A DNA stretch of 64,000 nt from Epibacterium sp. Ofav1-8 (GCF_022348185.1 NZ_JAKRFD010000004.1:248001-312000), one strand, 5' to 3'; positions 33,334 to 43,674 are shown, numbered from the stretch's first letter. Numbers and translations are program-made. Notes: generated by a model not told the origin, from the sequence alone.

Positions 33334-36136
33334 CCGTCTTGATCTCCGTTTCTTCTGCCGCGAACTGGCGCACGCCCGCGTCGATCCGCACGGCCGCGCT
33401 TGCATAGGCGTCCTCAAGGGCCTGCTGCAACAGCCCGATGGTATCGTAACCGGTGCTGCGCAGCAGGAAGGCCGAGCCCCCCTCACCCCGCACCGCACCA
33501 TCCGATCCCTTGCCCGCAATCAGCCGCGCCGCACTTTGTACCGCCCAGCATAGCTGATAGGCGGCGCCCAGCGCCTGCGCATCCGCGTCATCCAGCCACC
33601 CGGAGGCGACCCCGGCGGTCAGCCCGTCCTGCACCGCGCGCGTGGGCTGCCCGGCCAAGAGCGTTCCGGCCTGTGCCACCAATTCGATATCGAGCATCCG
33701 GCCCGGGCCGGTTTTGGCGTCCCACGGCCCGTCGGGCGATTTTGCGGCCGCAAGCCTGCGGCGCATCTCGGCCACCTCGCGCAGGACATCGGTGCGATCC
33801 CGGGGACGGGCGAGGAAATCGCAGCGGAATTTTTCCAGGTCCCGCGCGAGTGTGTCCTCTCCGGCCACCACACGCGCCCGCGTCAGCGCCAGATGCTCCC
33901 AGACCCAGGCGTCGTTTTCCTGATACTGCGTGAAGCTTTGCCAGCTGGTGGCCACCGGCCCCTGATTGCCGGAGGGGCGCAGGCGCATGTCGACCTCGTA
34001 GAGACGCCCCTCCGCCATGGGGGCGGTCAGGGCGGTCACCATCGCCTGGGTCAGCCGCGCATAGTAGGGCCGCACCGCCAGCGGGCGCTTGCCATCGGAA
34101 CTCTCCTCCTCAAGCGGATCGTAGATCATGATCAGATCCAGATCGGAGGTCGCCGTCAGCCGCCCTGCCCCAAGCGACCCCATCCCGAGGATCACGCAGC
34201 CGCGCCCCGGCATCGGCCCGTGTTTGGCGGCAAATTGCGCGGCGACCTTGGGCAGCAGGCCAATGATCACCGCATCGGCGAGATCGGCATATTGCTGACC
34301 GGCGGTATCGGCATCGATCAGACCGCGCAGGTGATGCACCCCGGTGCGAAAGTGCCATTCGCGGTGCCAGCGTCGGGTCAGGTCAAGCTGGCGTTCATAG
34401 TCGCTTTCACTGTCCAATGCCTCCTTGAGGTCCGCAATCAGCGCCTCACGTCCGGGCCAGTCGGCAAAAAAGCCACCATCGAGCACCGCGTCAAACACCG
34501 AAGAATTTCGTGACAGGTAATTGGCGAGCGCCGGCGAGGTGCCCACAATATCGACCAGAAGATCAATCAGTTGCGGGTTGGCCTCAAAGAGGGAAAACAG
34601 CTGCACCCCGGCGGGCATCCCGGCCAGAAACCCATCCAGCGCCAACAGCGCCTCGCCCGGGTTGGCAGTGCGCGACAGGCGGCTCAGCAGCTCCGGTTTC
34701 AGACGTTCAAAAATCCGCGCACCGCGATCAGAGCGCAGCGCCGGATAGCTGGGCCAGCGCGCAATCACCGATTGGTCAAGATCCTCCGGCAGCGGCTCTG
34801 CCGGTTTGGCGCTGGTGCCGGGGGCAAAGAAATCCTCGGTCAGGCGATGAACCTCTTCCAGTCGCTCGCGCAGATCCGCGATAAAGGCCTCCGGCTCCAC
34901 GTCCATCAGGCAGGCCACGCGCGACAGCCCTTCCTCGGAGGTGGGCATGCGGTGGGTCTGGGCATCATGGACCATCTGGATGCGATGCTCGATCTCGCGG
35001 TGGTCGCGGTAGTGACGCGCCAGCGTGTCGGACACCTCCGCCGAGATCCACTCGGCGCGCGATAGCGCCTGCAACCCTTCGACCGTGCCACGCACCCGCA
35101 GCGACGGATCGCGCCCCCCCGCAATCAGCTGGCGGGTCTGGGTGAAGAACTCAATCTCGCGAATGCCGCCGCGCCCGAGCTTCATATCGTGCCCTAGAAC
35201 CGTGATCGGGCCACCGGTGCCTTTGTTCTCGCGGATGCGCAGGCGCATGTTGTGGGCGTCTTCAATGGCGGCGAAATCCAGATGCCGCCGCCACACGAAG
35301 GGCGTCAGCGTCTTGAGGAACTTCTCGCCCGCCGCGATATCCCCCGCACATGTGCGCGCCTTGATATAGGCGGCCCGCTCCCAAGTGCGGCCAAGGCTCT
35401 CGTAATACTGTTCCGCCGCCGCCATCGCCAGCGCCACCGGCGTCACTGACGGGTCCGGGCGCAGCCTGAGATCGGTACGAAAGACATAGCCCTCGGCGGT
35501 GCGGTCATTCAGCGCCGCGCTCATATTGCGGGTGGCGCGCACCATGGCCTGACGGGCCTCAAGAAAATCATACCGTTCAAATCGGGTTTCATCAAAGAGG
35601 CAGATGAGGTCGATGTCGGAGCTGTAGTTCAGCTCGTAGGCGCCCATCTTACCCATGGCAAAGACACTCATCCCGCCTGCGGTGGCGATGTCGTCCTCGC
35701 TCATCCCCGGCAGCTTGCGCCGTTTGATCAGCAGCGCGATTTCCGCCTTCAGCGCCACATCCACCGCCAATTCACCAAACCGGGTGAGCGTGCCGGTGAC
35801 CTCTTCGAGCGGCCAATGGCCCGAAAGATCGCACACTGCACAGAGCAGTGCGATCCGGCGTTTGCCCGCGCGCAACACGGATTTCACCTGATCCGGGGCA
35901 GCGGCGCGGCAGGTTTGAAACACCGCGTCGCGCGCGCCTTCGGGATCGGACAGGGCCGCCTCGATCCAGTCGCGCTCGGATTGGATCAGCGTCTTCAGGT
36001 AGGGGCTGCTGCCGGCGGCCCCCAGGAGCACGGCCCTGGCATCGGGTGCCAGATGCGCAAGACCGGCAACCGCCTCGGTCCCGATCTCCGGGTCCAGCGG
36101 GCGGGGACAGCGATGTATCGTCAGCGAGGTCGTCAT
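33314..36136 (-). CDS. glnE: bifunctional glutamine-synthetase adenylyltransferase/deadenylylase
   Basis: GlnE adds or removes AMP on glutamine synthetase in response to PII. The 940-residue protein has two nucleotidyltransferase domains, the first with GKMGAYELNYSSDIDLICLFD and the second with GSLGAGRLTATSDLDLIMIYD, plus the linking helical regulatory regions (RLRPDPSVTPVALAM; MRLRPSGNQGPVATSW). Length is normal. It is followed by a coupled small gene. Confidence 0.96.
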   Translation of the reverse strand: MTTSLTIHRCPRPLDPEIGTEAVAGLAHLAPDARAVLLGAAGSSPYLKTLIQSERDWIEAALSDPEGARDAVFQTCRAAAPDQVKSVLRAGKRRIALLCAVCDLSGHWPLEEVTGTLTRFGELAVDVALKAEIALLIKRRKLPGMSEDDIATAGGMSVFAMGKMGAYELNYSSDIDLICLFDETRFERYDFLEARQAMVRATRNMSAALNDRTAEGYVFRTDLRLRPDPSVTPVALAMAAAEQYYESLGRTWERAAYIKARTCAGDIAAGEKFLKTLTPFVWRRHLDFAAIEDAHNMRLRIRENKGTGGPITVLGHDMKLGRGGIREIEFFTQTRQLIAGGRDPSLRVRGTVEGLQALSRAEWISAEVSDTLARHYRDHREIEHRIQMVHDAQTHRMPTSEEGLSRVACLMDVEPEAFIADLRERLEEVHRLTEDFFAPGTSAKPAEPLPEDLDQSVIARWPSYPALRSDRGARIFERLKPELLSRLSRTANPGEALLALDGFLAGMPAGVQLFSLFEANPQLIDLLVDIVGTSPALANYLSRNSSVFDAVLDGGFFADWPGREALIADLKEALDSESDYERQLDLTRRWHREWHFRTGVHHLRGLIDADTAGQQYADLADAVIIGLLPKVAAQFAAKHGPMPGRGCVILGMGSLGAGRLTATSDLDLIMIYDPLEEESSDGKRPLAVRPYYARLTQAMVTALTAPMAEGRLYEVDMRLRPSGNQGPVATSWQSFTQYQENDAWVWEHLALTRARVVAGEDTLARDLEKFRCDFLARPRDRTDVLREVAEMRRRLAAAKSPDGPWDAKTGPGRMLDIELVAQAGTLLAGQPTRAVQDGLTAGVASGWLDDADAQALGAAYQLCWAVQSAARLIAGKGSDGAVRGEGGSAFLLRSTGYDTIGLLQQALEDAYASAAVRIDAGVRQFAAEETEIKTDDDTDL

Positions 36137-37271
36137 GGCGAGAGACTGTGGCGCGCAGCCGGGAGGGTCAATCCCAATCTCGCGCCAAAGCCCGGATCAC
36201 TCCGGTGGCAGATTTGACTTTCCCAAATGCGCTGGCCGAGCACGGAGGCCGGAAAAGGCTGGGGAGGATTAAAAACGACAAAATGTCGCATAAAAGGAGG
36301 TATTCCTTACCAAATTCCGGCGCACTGCCCACTTCCACGAATGCAGAAATGCGATATTATGGTAACGTGGTCACGTTCCTGTTTCGGGGACCGAGTGATT
36401 CAGGTAAACAGTACAAATGTCCAGGCACAGTCTTTGCTTGGATTGCCGGGCGACAGTCCGGATTTAGCGTAAAGGTTAACACGTGGTTTTGGGAGCGTGA
36501 CCGCATCCTTGGCCTTCCTTCACCAGACACTGTCGCGCGCCTTGGGATCGCATTGGCTCAGCCCTCGCTGTTTGCGCTGCGTTTTTCCGCCTGTTTTTCG
36601 ACGGATATCCTGTGATCCTGACCCAGGTGACACGCCTCACCGCCGGTGCCCCACGCGCCGCGACCGGCGAAGTCCCGGCGCATCGGCGTGCCTGACCTTG
36701 CTCCTGATCTGTTAAGACTCGGCCGCGTGACCGCACCCTCCTCCCTGTCAACAGATGCATCGCGCCCCTGCGCCAGAACCGGCAGGTGGACAGGCAACCT
36801 CGCGCCGTCTGGCCGGGAGGCGACCGGACCGGCCGACGACGCAGCGCGCCCTGCCCTCCCACCTGAGCGACGACCGAATCCGTAAACGCAGATCCGAATC
36901 CACCGGATTTGCGGGGCAGACTGATTCTGTCGGAAAGCGCATGCGTCTCGTGTTTTTCGGAAGTCCAACACCGCCACCGACAACCGGGGGCTGCAAGATC
37001 CGCGTCCTGTCTACATCAAGAATTGAAAATTGTGAATATAATTCAATGCAAGCTTGACTAAACTTTGAGCAGCTTACGATGATTATACGTAGGAGAAGCT
37101 TTTCTAACCCAAATTTGTACCAGTCGCGTAAAGAGTGGGCGGATAAAGAGTAAGAAGGGGCCGTGAGCCCCCAACATGCGGCCATTTGCAAAGGTTATTT
37201 GCAGCCGAGACATTTGGCCATTTCGAGTAGTGCATGACGAATTCCTGCCCTTGTGCAGAGGAGCACTCGTT
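36137..37271. other. 1.1-kb non-coding region upstream of polysaccharide genes
   Basis: No convincing gene is seen; short frames lack ribosome sites and homology. GC falls towards 37000-37110. Regulatory-looking features are a dyad AACGTG-GT-CACGTT at 36364-36377, a direct repeat of TAAAGAGT 15 bp apart near 37129-37151 and ATTTGCA twice 13 bp apart (37184, 37197). It is probably the control region of the exopolysaccharide cluster. Confidence 0.6.
36364..36377. promoter_or_regulatory. dyad operator-like site
   Basis: AACGTG (36364-36369) and CACGTT (36372-36377) form a perfect inverted repeat with a 2-base centre. It lies about 900 bp before the polysaccharide genes; the binding protein is unknown. 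Confidence 0.35.
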
Positions 37272-38312
37272 GTGAACTATATAAGTGACGTCAGTGAAGG
37301 GTATCACCCGTTTGCACCTGACGCGTCCCAGCCAAAACGACAAGCATCGGTTCTGATTACCGGCGGCGCGGGGTTTCTCGGGTCATGGCTGTGCCATCGC
37401 TACATCGAGAAGGGCTATCGGGTCTATTGCCTGGACAACCTGTCGACGGGGCGCATGGCCAATGTGGCGGATTTGATCCCGCATGCCCGCTTTCACTTCA
37501 TCAAACATGATGTGGTGCGGCCGGTCAGCCTGCCGGGCCCGGTCTCGCTGATCTACAACATGGCCTGCCCGGCCTCGCCGCCGCGGTACCAAGCCGATCC
37601 GATCCAGACCATGCGCACCAGCGTCAGCGGTGCCATCAACCTGCTGGAACTGGCCCTGACCCATGGGGCGCGCATCCTCCAGGCCTCCACTTCGGAGGTC
37701 TATGGCGACCCGGCCATCAGCCCGCAGCAAGAGAGCTATCACGGCAACGTCAATACCATCGGGCCGCGCTCCTGCTACGACGAGGGCAAACGGGCGGCGG
37801 AGACCCTGTTCCACGACTACCACCTGTGCCGGGGGGTCGACATCCGCATTGCGCGGATCTTCAACACCTACGGGCCGGGCATGGACCCCGACGACGGGCG
37901 CGTGGTGTCGAACTTCATCACCCAGGCCCTGCGCGGGGCGCCGATCACCATCTACGGCACCGGCGCGCAGACCCGGTCGTTCTGCTACCGGGACGATCTG
38001 GTGGAGGGGCTGATTGCCCTGATGCACTGCCCCCGGGGTCTCAGCGCGCCGGTGAACATCGGCAACCCGGAGGAATTCACCATCGCGGCGCTGGCCGAAA
38101 AAGTGCTGGCGCTGACCGGTGCGCGCTCGCGGATCAGCTATATGCCGCTGCCGCAGGATGACCCCTGCCAGCGCTGCCCTGACATCAGCACCGCACGCGC
38201 GCAGTTAAACTGGCAGCCCCGGGTCTCACTGGCGGAGGGGCTGAAGCAAACCCTGGCCTATTTCCGCACCACCGCACCGCTTGACGGGCGCAAGAGCCAG
38301 GTGGCGATATGA
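37272..38312 (+). CDS. UDP-glucuronate decarboxylase (UDP-xylose synthase)
   Basis: This extended SDR has the Rossmann motif [13 protein letters not shown], an active-site Tyr/Lys in [13 protein letters not shown] and typical UXS features ([52 protein letters not shown]). It converts UDP-glucuronate to UDP-xylose. The start at GTG 37272 has AGAGGAG nine bases upstream; an ATG at 37176 would add an unlike segment. It is the first gene of the polysaccharide operon; galE begins four bases before its end. Confidence 0.88.
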   Translation: MNYISDVSEGYHPFAPDASQPKRQASVLITGGAGFLGSWLCHRYIEKGYRVYCLDNLSTGRMANVADLIPHARFHFIKHDVVRPVSLPGPVSLIYNMACPASPPRYQADPIQTMRTSVSGAINLLELALTHGARILQASTSEVYGDPAISPQQESYHGNVNTIGPRSCYDEGKRAAETLFHDYHLCRGVDIRIARIFNTYGPGMDPDDGRVVSNFITQALRGAPITIYGTGAQTRSFCYRDDLVEGLIALMHCPRGLSAPVNIGNPEEFTIAALAEKVLALTGARSRISYMPLPQDDPCQRCPDISTARAQLNWQPRVSLAEGLKQTLAYFRTTAPLDGRKSQVAI

Positions 38313-39310
38313 GTGACAGGCCCGCAATCCTGGTCACCGGCGGCGCCGGGTTCATCGGCAGCCACGCCTGCAAAGCGTTGGCCGCGGCCGGGTATCTTCC
38401 GGTGGCGCAGGACAATCTGCGCACCGGTCACCGCAGGGCGGTGAAATGGGGGCCGCTGGAAGTGGCCGACATCCGTGATCGCCGCGCCCTGCGCGACGTG
38501 CTGCGTCGGTATCGGGTGCGATTGGTGATGCATTTCGCCGCCGCCGCCTATGTCGGCGAGTCGATGCAAAAGCCCGGCTTTTACTATGACAACAACGTCT
38601 GCGGCACCGTGGCGCTGCTGGCGGCGATGCAGGATTGCGGCGTCGGCCAGATCGTCTTTTCCTCCAGCTGCGCCACCTACGGCATCCCGACCCGGCAACC
38701 GATCCGCGAAGACCAGCCGCAGGCGCCGATCAACCCCTATGGGCGCAGCAAGCTGATCTGCGAGCAGATCATCCGCGACACCGCCGCGGCCACCGGGCTG
38801 CGCTTTGCGATGCTGCGCTACTTCAACGCCTGCGGCGCCGACCCCGAGGGCGAGCTGCACGAGCGCCACGACCCGGAAACACATCTGATCCCGTTGGCGC
38901 TGATGGCGGCGGCGGGCACCGGTCCGGGCCTTAAGGTCTTTGGCACCGACTACGACACGCCCGACGGGACCTGCGTGCGCGACTACATCCATGTCAGCGA
39001 CCTGGCCGACGCCCATGTCGCTGCGACGCGGTGGCTGCTGGAGGGGCGCCAGGATCTGACGGTGAACCTGGGCACCGGCCACGGGCACTCGATCCTCGAC
39101 ATCCTCAGCGCGATCGAGCGCCTCAGCCGGCGCAAGCCGCGCTGGCAGGCGGCGCCGCGACGCGCCGGCGATCCGCCGGTGCTGGTGGCCGATCCCGGCC
39201 TGGCCCGCGCCCGGCTTGGGTTTGTGGCGCAGCGCTCCACCTTGCCCACGATCCTGCGCGATGCGGCGGCCAGCTTTGGACTGGAGGTGCGTGATGACAT
39301 CCCGGCCTGA
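38309..39310 (+). CDS. galE: UDP-glucose/UDP-xylose 4-epimerase (GalE-type)
   Basis: The 333-residue SDR has [13 protein letters not shown], catalytic SSSCATYG and YGRSK, and the [20 protein letters not shown] motif of the ExoB-type GalE family. It interconverts UDP-Glc/UDP-Gal; because the gene before it makes UDP-xylose, conversion to UDP-arabinose is an alternative that sequence alone cannot exclude. ATG overlaps the upstream stop (ATGA) and the gene runs 17 bases into the GT2 gene, indicating tight coupling. Confidence 0.88.
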   Translation: MSDRPAILVTGGAGFIGSHACKALAAAGYLPVAQDNLRTGHRRAVKWGPLEVADIRDRRALRDVLRRYRVRLVMHFAAAAYVGESMQKPGFYYDNNVCGTVALLAAMQDCGVGQIVFSSSCATYGIPTRQPIREDQPQAPINPYGRSKLICEQIIRDTAAATGLRFAMLRYFNACGADPEGELHERHDPETHLIPLALMAAAGTGPGLKVFGTDYDTPDGTCVRDYIHVSDLADAHVAATRWLLEGRQDLTVNLGTGHGHSILDILSAIERLSRRKPRWQAAPRRAGDPPVLVADPGLARARLGFVAQRSTLPTILRDAAASFGLEVRDDIPA

Positions 39311-41183
39311 CAGGATCGCCCCCCTCGCCGCCTCTGGCCCGCGCGTGCCGGGGGCGGCGCAGCCGGGGCCACCGGATCGCAGCCTGACATCGCTGTGGTC
39401 GCAGCGCCAGCGGTGGCGCAACCGGGTGATGATCCTGCTCTGGGCAATGGGGCTGGTGTTCTTCTGGAGCTGGTGGCTGCGCCCGGAGCACGCCGCCAGC
39501 GGGCCGCAATACTGGCTGGCCACCCTGGCACTGGCGTGGCTGAGCTTTCTGCAATGTTTCTTTATCGCGGTGTTCCCGCGGGCCAGCAAACCGACCGGTC
39601 CCGTGCCGGATGCGGATCGCACCCGGGTTGCCATGGTGGTGACCAAGACCCCGTCGGAGCCGCTGTCGGTGCTGAAACCCACCTTGATGGCGATGCTGCA
39701 TCAGACCTATCCGCATGACACCTGGCTGGCGGATGAGGCCCCGGACGCCGAAACCATCGCCTGGTGCGAGGCCAATGGCGTGCGGATCTCCAGCCGGCAG
39801 AACCGCCCCGACTATCATCGCAAGACCTGGCCACGCCGCACCCGCTGCAAAGAGGGCAACCTGGCCTATTTCTACGACACCTATGGCTATGCGCGCTATG
39901 ATTTCGTCTCTCAGCTGGATGCCGATCACGTGCCGCGCCCCACCTATCTGGCGGAGATCCTGCGCGGGTTCGCCGACCCGACTGTGGGCTATGTGAGCGC
40001 GCCGAGCATCTGCGCCAAGAACGCACATCAAAGCTGGGCCGCACGCACGCGTCTTTATACCGAGGCGAGCTTTCACGGGATTTTCCAGTCCGGCTATGCG
40101 GCGATCCTGGCGCCGATGTGCATCGGCTCGCATTACGCGGTGCGCACCCGGGCGCTGCGGGACATCGGCGGGCTGGGGCCGGAGCTGGCGGAGGACCACT
40201 CCACCACCCTGCTAATGAACGCGGGCGGCTGGCGCGGCGTGCATGCGCTTGACGCGATCGCGGTGGGCGATGGCCCGGCCAATATCGCCGATCTCTGCAC
40301 CCAGGAGTTCCAGTGGTCGCGCAGTCTGGTGACGCTGCTGTTGCAATACACGCCGCGCTACCTGGCGCAGTTGCCGCTGCGGCTGAAGCTGCAATTCCTG
40401 TTTTGCCAGTTGCTCTACCCGCTGATTGCCGGCTTCATGACCCTGTTCTACCTGATGCCGATCGTGGCGATCCTCTTTGACATCCGCTACGCCGAAGTCA
40501 CCTTTCCCGCCTTTATTGGTCATCTGGCGCCGCAGGCGCTGGTGCTGACACTGCTGGTCTATCTGCTGAAGGGCGACGGCTATCTGCGCCCCGCCGATGG
40601 CAAGGTGATCGCCTGGGAGAAAGCCCTGTTCCTGGTGCTGCAATGGCCCTGGGTGCTGTGCGGCTGCGTGATGGCGCTGCGCGACACGCTGAGCGGCGGA
40701 TTTGTCGATTTTCGCATCACCCCGAAGGGAGAGGCCGCGCAGTCCAGCCTGCCCTGGCGCATCGTGCTGACCTATGCGGCGCTGGCGCTTGGTTGTCTGG
40801 TGCCGGTGCTGCTGGTCGACGATGTGGCGCAGGCGCAGGGCTTCTACCTTTTGTCGGCAATCAATGGTATGATTTACACGGTGATCACCGGCGTCATGGT
40901 GTTTCACCACTACCGCGGTGCCAGCGCCCGGTCAGAGCCTTTTGACCTGCGCGATGCGGCCAAGACCCTGCTGCCCTACGGGCTCGCCGGGGTGCTGATG
41001 GCCGCCGTATCCGCCCGCGGACTTGAAAGCACCCATGCGCTGAGCACCGGGCTGGAGCCCCTGTCGCTGATCCGCGTGCAATATGCCGTCGCAGGTGCCG
41101 GGCTTGGCGCGCCCGGCGATCCCATCCTGATCTTTGATCCCCATTGGCGGGATCGCAGCCACACATTGACCCCGGAGGAGTGA
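39294..41183 (+). CDS. cellulose-synthase-like family 2 glycosyltransferase
   Basis: The 629-residue membrane protein has two N-terminal membrane helices (about 46-62, 74-94), a GT-A catalytic domain and several C-terminal helices. Catalytic motifs: Asp147 in WLADE, DAD (209-211) in SQLDADHV, acidic AEDHST (Glu300-Asp301) and the acceptor motif QEFQWSRS (337-344), where the Arg of QxxRW is replaced by Gln. Such processive synthases polymerise and export beta-glycans. No separate flippase or polymerase is nearby, which supports a synthase-dependent route. The start ATG lies inside the galE end. Confidence 0.88.
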   Translation: MTSRPDRIAPLAASGPRVPGAAQPGPPDRSLTSLWSQRQRWRNRVMILLWAMGLVFFWSWWLRPEHAASGPQYWLATLALAWLSFLQCFFIAVFPRASKPTGPVPDADRTRVAMVVTKTPSEPLSVLKPTLMAMLHQTYPHDTWLADEAPDAETIAWCEANGVRISSRQNRPDYHRKTWPRRTRCKEGNLAYFYDTYGYARYDFVSQLDADHVPRPTYLAEILRGFADPTVGYVSAPSICAKNAHQSWAARTRLYTEASFHGIFQSGYAAILAPMCIGSHYAVRTRALRDIGGLGPELAEDHSTTLLMNAGGWRGVHALDAIAVGDGPANIADLCTQEFQWSRSLVTLLLQYTPRYLAQLPLRLKLQFLFCQLLYPLIAGFMTLFYLMPIVAILFDIRYAEVTFPAFIGHLAPQALVLTLLVYLLKGDGYLRPADGKVIAWEKALFLVLQWPWVLCGCVMALRDTLSGGFVDFRITPKGEAAQSSLPWRIVLTYAALALGCLVPVLLVDDVAQAQGFYLLSAINGMIYTVITGVMVFHHYRGASARSEPFDLRDAAKTLLPYGLAGVLMAAVSARGLESTHALSTGLEPLSLIRVQYAVAGAGLGAPGDPILIFDPHWRDRSHTLTPEE

Positions 41184-41184
41184 G

Positions 41185-42117
41185 ATGACCCAGCCAAAGC
41201 AAAGCCCGATGCATCGCGGCGTTCTCGGCGCTGTCGTCGGCGGCGCGGCGCTGGCCGTGCTGCCGCTGGTGGCAGCCGCAGCCCCGCCCGGCGACCTGCC
41301 GTTCGGCGCCTATGATCCAACCGGCGGATTTTCCGATGACCCGGACGTGCAGATCGAACATCTGTTCCTGCCCTGGGAGGACATCTTCCTGCCGTCGCTT
41401 CTGGAGGCTGACGCCTATGCACAGGAACGCGGCCGGTCGGTTCTTGTCACCATCGAGCCCTGGACCTGGAGCCGCAGCGAGCGCAACACCGCCACGGCGC
41501 TGATCGAGGGGATCTTTGACGGCAGCTATGACAGCAACCTGCGCGCCATCTGCGGCACATTGGCGGATTTCGACTCTCCGGTCACCATCCGCTGGGCGCA
41601 GGAAATGGATGACACCTCGGGCCAGTTCATCTGGGCGCAATGGCGGCCGGAGACCTATATCGCCGCCTATCAGCGCGTCGTCGACATCTGCCGGGAGACC
41701 TCGGATCGATTTGACTTCATGTGGTCGCCCCTCGGCTTCGAGACGCTGGCCGAGTTCTATCCCGGGGATGATTACGTCGATGTCATCGGCCTGTCGGTCT
41801 TTGGGCTGCAAGCCTGGGAACAGGAAATCCTCGGCGCGGAGCAAAGCTTTCACGACATCTTCAAGCCCCGCTACGAGCGGGCGCTGCAATTCGACCTGCC
41901 GATCGTGGTTGCCGAACTCGGCTATGTGGGCGATGCGGACTATGTGACGGATTGGAACGAGACCGTGCGCCAGGATCTGGAGGACTATCCGGAACTCCAG
42001 GCCGTGGTCTATTTCAACCAAAAAGAGGTCTACCCCTGGCCCGATGGCTATGGCCTGCCGGACTGGCGGTTCCCGCAAAACACCCTGGGCGAGGTGCAGG
42101 CCGCGCTGGGAGAGTGA
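41185..42117 (+). CDS. secreted GH26-like glycoside hydrolase
   Basis: The 310-residue protein starts with a signal segment (GVLGAVVGGAALAVLPLVAAAA) followed by a TIM-barrel-like domain. The putative acid/base lies in RWAQEMDDTSGQF, resembling the RxxHEMNG of GH26 (His replaced by Gln), and the nucleophile in VVAELGYVG. GH26 includes beta-mannanases and beta-1,3-xylanases. It begins directly after the GT2 stop and likely trims or releases the polymer. A terminator follows at 42177. Confidence 0.8.
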   Translation: MTQPKQSPMHRGVLGAVVGGAALAVLPLVAAAAPPGDLPFGAYDPTGGFSDDPDVQIEHLFLPWEDIFLPSLLEADAYAQERGRSVLVTIEPWTWSRSERNTATALIEGIFDGSYDSNLRAICGTLADFDSPVTIRWAQEMDDTSGQFIWAQWRPETYIAAYQRVVDICRETSDRFDFMWSPLGFETLAEFYPGDDYVDVIGLSVFGLQAWEQEILGAEQSFHDIFKPRYERALQFDLPIVVAELGYVGDADYVTDWNETVRQDLEDYPELQAVVYFNQKEVYPWPDGYGLPDWRFPQNTLGEVQAALGE

Positions 42118-42176
42118 CGCCTCACCCCGAACATCGGCAGGTTTCCGCACATGGACCTGCCCCAACCCCCCATGAG

Positions 42177-42204
42177 GACCCGCCCCTGGCGGGTCTTCGT
42201 GTTT
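42177..42204 (+). terminator. terminator-like hairpin after GH26-like gene
   Basis: GACCCGCC (42177-42184) pairs exactly with GGCGGGTC (42188-42195) across CCT, followed by TTCGTGTTTC. It lies 60 bases after the stop codon and probably ends the first transcript of the cluster. Confidence 0.7.
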
Positions 42205-42415
42205 CAGGCACTTAGCCAAGGCCCCGACGCGGACCGGCACCGGAATGCAGACAGGGCTGGCGCCTTCCCGCTCCCGTTCATCTGGGTTAACGCGATATTA
42301 GCCTGCTGCGGCGACAATGGTTTTGTCGGCCCTTTTCCAGTTTGCTAATCTGCGCCCAGGGTTCGACCCCGAAGGCAGCATAACGCCCGGAACCGGGCAT
42401 AAAGAGGCAGTGAAC

Positions 42416-42739
42416 ATGGCAAGACTCGCATTTGCGTGCGTGACCTCACGCGCATTCTTCTTTTCCACATCCGCCCGGCATCTGGTCCGCAAGGGCATCG
42501 CTCCGGCGCTGCTCGCGGTCGGCGCTGCGATCCTCGCCCCGACCGGGGCGCAGGCAAACTCCGCCAAGGGCGAGGCCGCGCCACAGCAGATCCGTGTGGC
42601 GACGGCAAATCTGAACCTGTTGAGCAGCCCGCCGCGCAAACCGACAAAGACCACCCGCCCCGTGCGTCAGGTCGGCAGCGGCAGCTATATCTGCTCTGCC
42701 GCCGGTTTCGGGCAGCGCTCCCGCTGCTACGCCAACTGA
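42416..42739 (+). CDS. small secreted protein with C-terminal CSAAGFGQ motif
   Basis: The 107-residue protein (start MARLAFACVTSRAFFFSTSA, AGAGGCAG upstream) has a signal-like hydrophobic stretch (APALLAVGAAILAPTGAQAN) and a basic, disordered middle. The C-terminus contains a two-Cys motif CSAAGFGQRSRC which I recall from other short Rhodobacteraceae secreted proteins. The pair could form a disulfide-bonded loop. Its position between two glycoside hydrolase genes suggests an envelope or matrix role. Confidence 0.68.
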   Translation: MARLAFACVTSRAFFFSTSARHLVRKGIAPALLAVGAAILAPTGAQANSAKGEAAPQQIRVATANLNLLSSPPRKPTKTTRPVRQVGSGSYICSAAGFGQRSRCYAN

Positions 42740-42771
42740 TCCGGCGTCGGCCATTACGCGCGAAACAGGAT

Positions 42772-43674
42772 ATGCGATACGCTCCCCGGCTCTCTCTGCG
42801 CCAGTCCGCTGTTGTGGCGCGCTGTTCGCACATGGCTGGCCTGCTGCTGGTCGCGCTGGTCATGATGGCGGCCAGCCCCAGCGCGTCACGGGCGCAACAG
42901 GCCGGGATCGGCGCCTGGGAGAACTCCGATTACGGCATGATGTCCTGGATCGAGCGGCAGCCGGGCTTGCAATGGTATTACAACTGGCGGGCGGATCCGC
43001 TCTGGACGCCCGCGCCCGTTCCGCGATCCGTGGAATTCGTGCCGATGATCCACAGCGCAAAGAACGTCGGTGACCCCATTCGCAGCCAGCCCCGGCCCCG
43101 CGCCCTGCTGGGGTTCAATGAACCGGACGGCGGCAGCGGTGCGCATCAGGCGAAACTGAGCGTCAAACGCGCGCTCCGTCTCTGGCCCCGGCTCGAAGCG
43201 CACGGCCTGCGTCTGGGCAGCCCCGCCACCACCCAGGGCCAGACCCTGGGCGCGGGCAGCTGGCAGCAGCGGTTCATGCAACAGGTGGAGGCCCGCGGGC
43301 TGCGCGTCGATTTCATGGCGGTGCATTACTATTCCACCGACGGCGACGTGCGGGCGTTCCGCGACTGGCTGATCGCGGTGCATCGCACCTATGGCCGCCC
43401 GATCTGGGTAACCGAATTTGCCCATATCGACTGGCGCCAACCCGCCCGCGCCAGCTATCGCCAGAATGCCCGCTTTGCCCGCGAGGCCAGCCGGATGATG
43501 GACGGGCTTGCCTTTGTCGAACGCTACGCCTGGTTCGCCGCCAACCCCTACCCCTGGAACGGACGGGTTCCCGAAATCAACCTGGTCAGCGACACCTTGC
43601 AGCCCACCCCGGTGGGGGCGGCCTATCTGAAGGCGATCCGCAGCCGCGGACCGCGCCTCTCCGCCCTGCAATAG
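42772..43674 (+). CDS. secreted GH128/Asl1-like glycosyl hydrolase
   Basis: The protein of 300 residues (start MRYAPRLSLRQ at 42772) has a signal peptide (LLLVALVMMAASPSASRAQQ) and an Asl1-type TIM-barrel. The acid/base lies in LLGFNEPDGG and the nucleophile in IWVTEFAHIDW; YYNWRADP, MIHSAKN and FMAVHYYSTDGDVRAF are also typical. GH128 enzymes hydrolyse beta-1,3-glucans. With the GH26-like enzyme it forms the degradative side of the polysaccharide island. Confidence 0.85.
   Translation: MRYAPRLSLRQSAVVARCSHMAGLLLVALVMMAASPSASRAQQAGIGAWENSDYGMMSWIERQPGLQWYYNWRADPLWTPAPVPRSVEFVPMIHSAKNVGDPIRSQPRPRALLGFNEPDGGSGAHQAKLSVKRALRLWPRLEAHGLRLGSPATTQGQTLGAGSWQQRFMQQVEARGLRVDFMAVHYYSTDGDVRAFRDWLIAVHRTYGRPIWVTEFAHIDWRQPARASYRQNARFAREASRMMDGLAFVERYAWFAANPYPWNGRVPEINLVSDTLQPTPVGAAYLKAIRSRGPRLSALQ

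Noticed and set aside
36283-36615. Possible 110-residue protein starting MSHKRRYSLPN
   Set aside because: No ribosome site of quality, no recognisable motif and it ends in an odd hydrophobic tail; more likely non-coding regulatory DNA.
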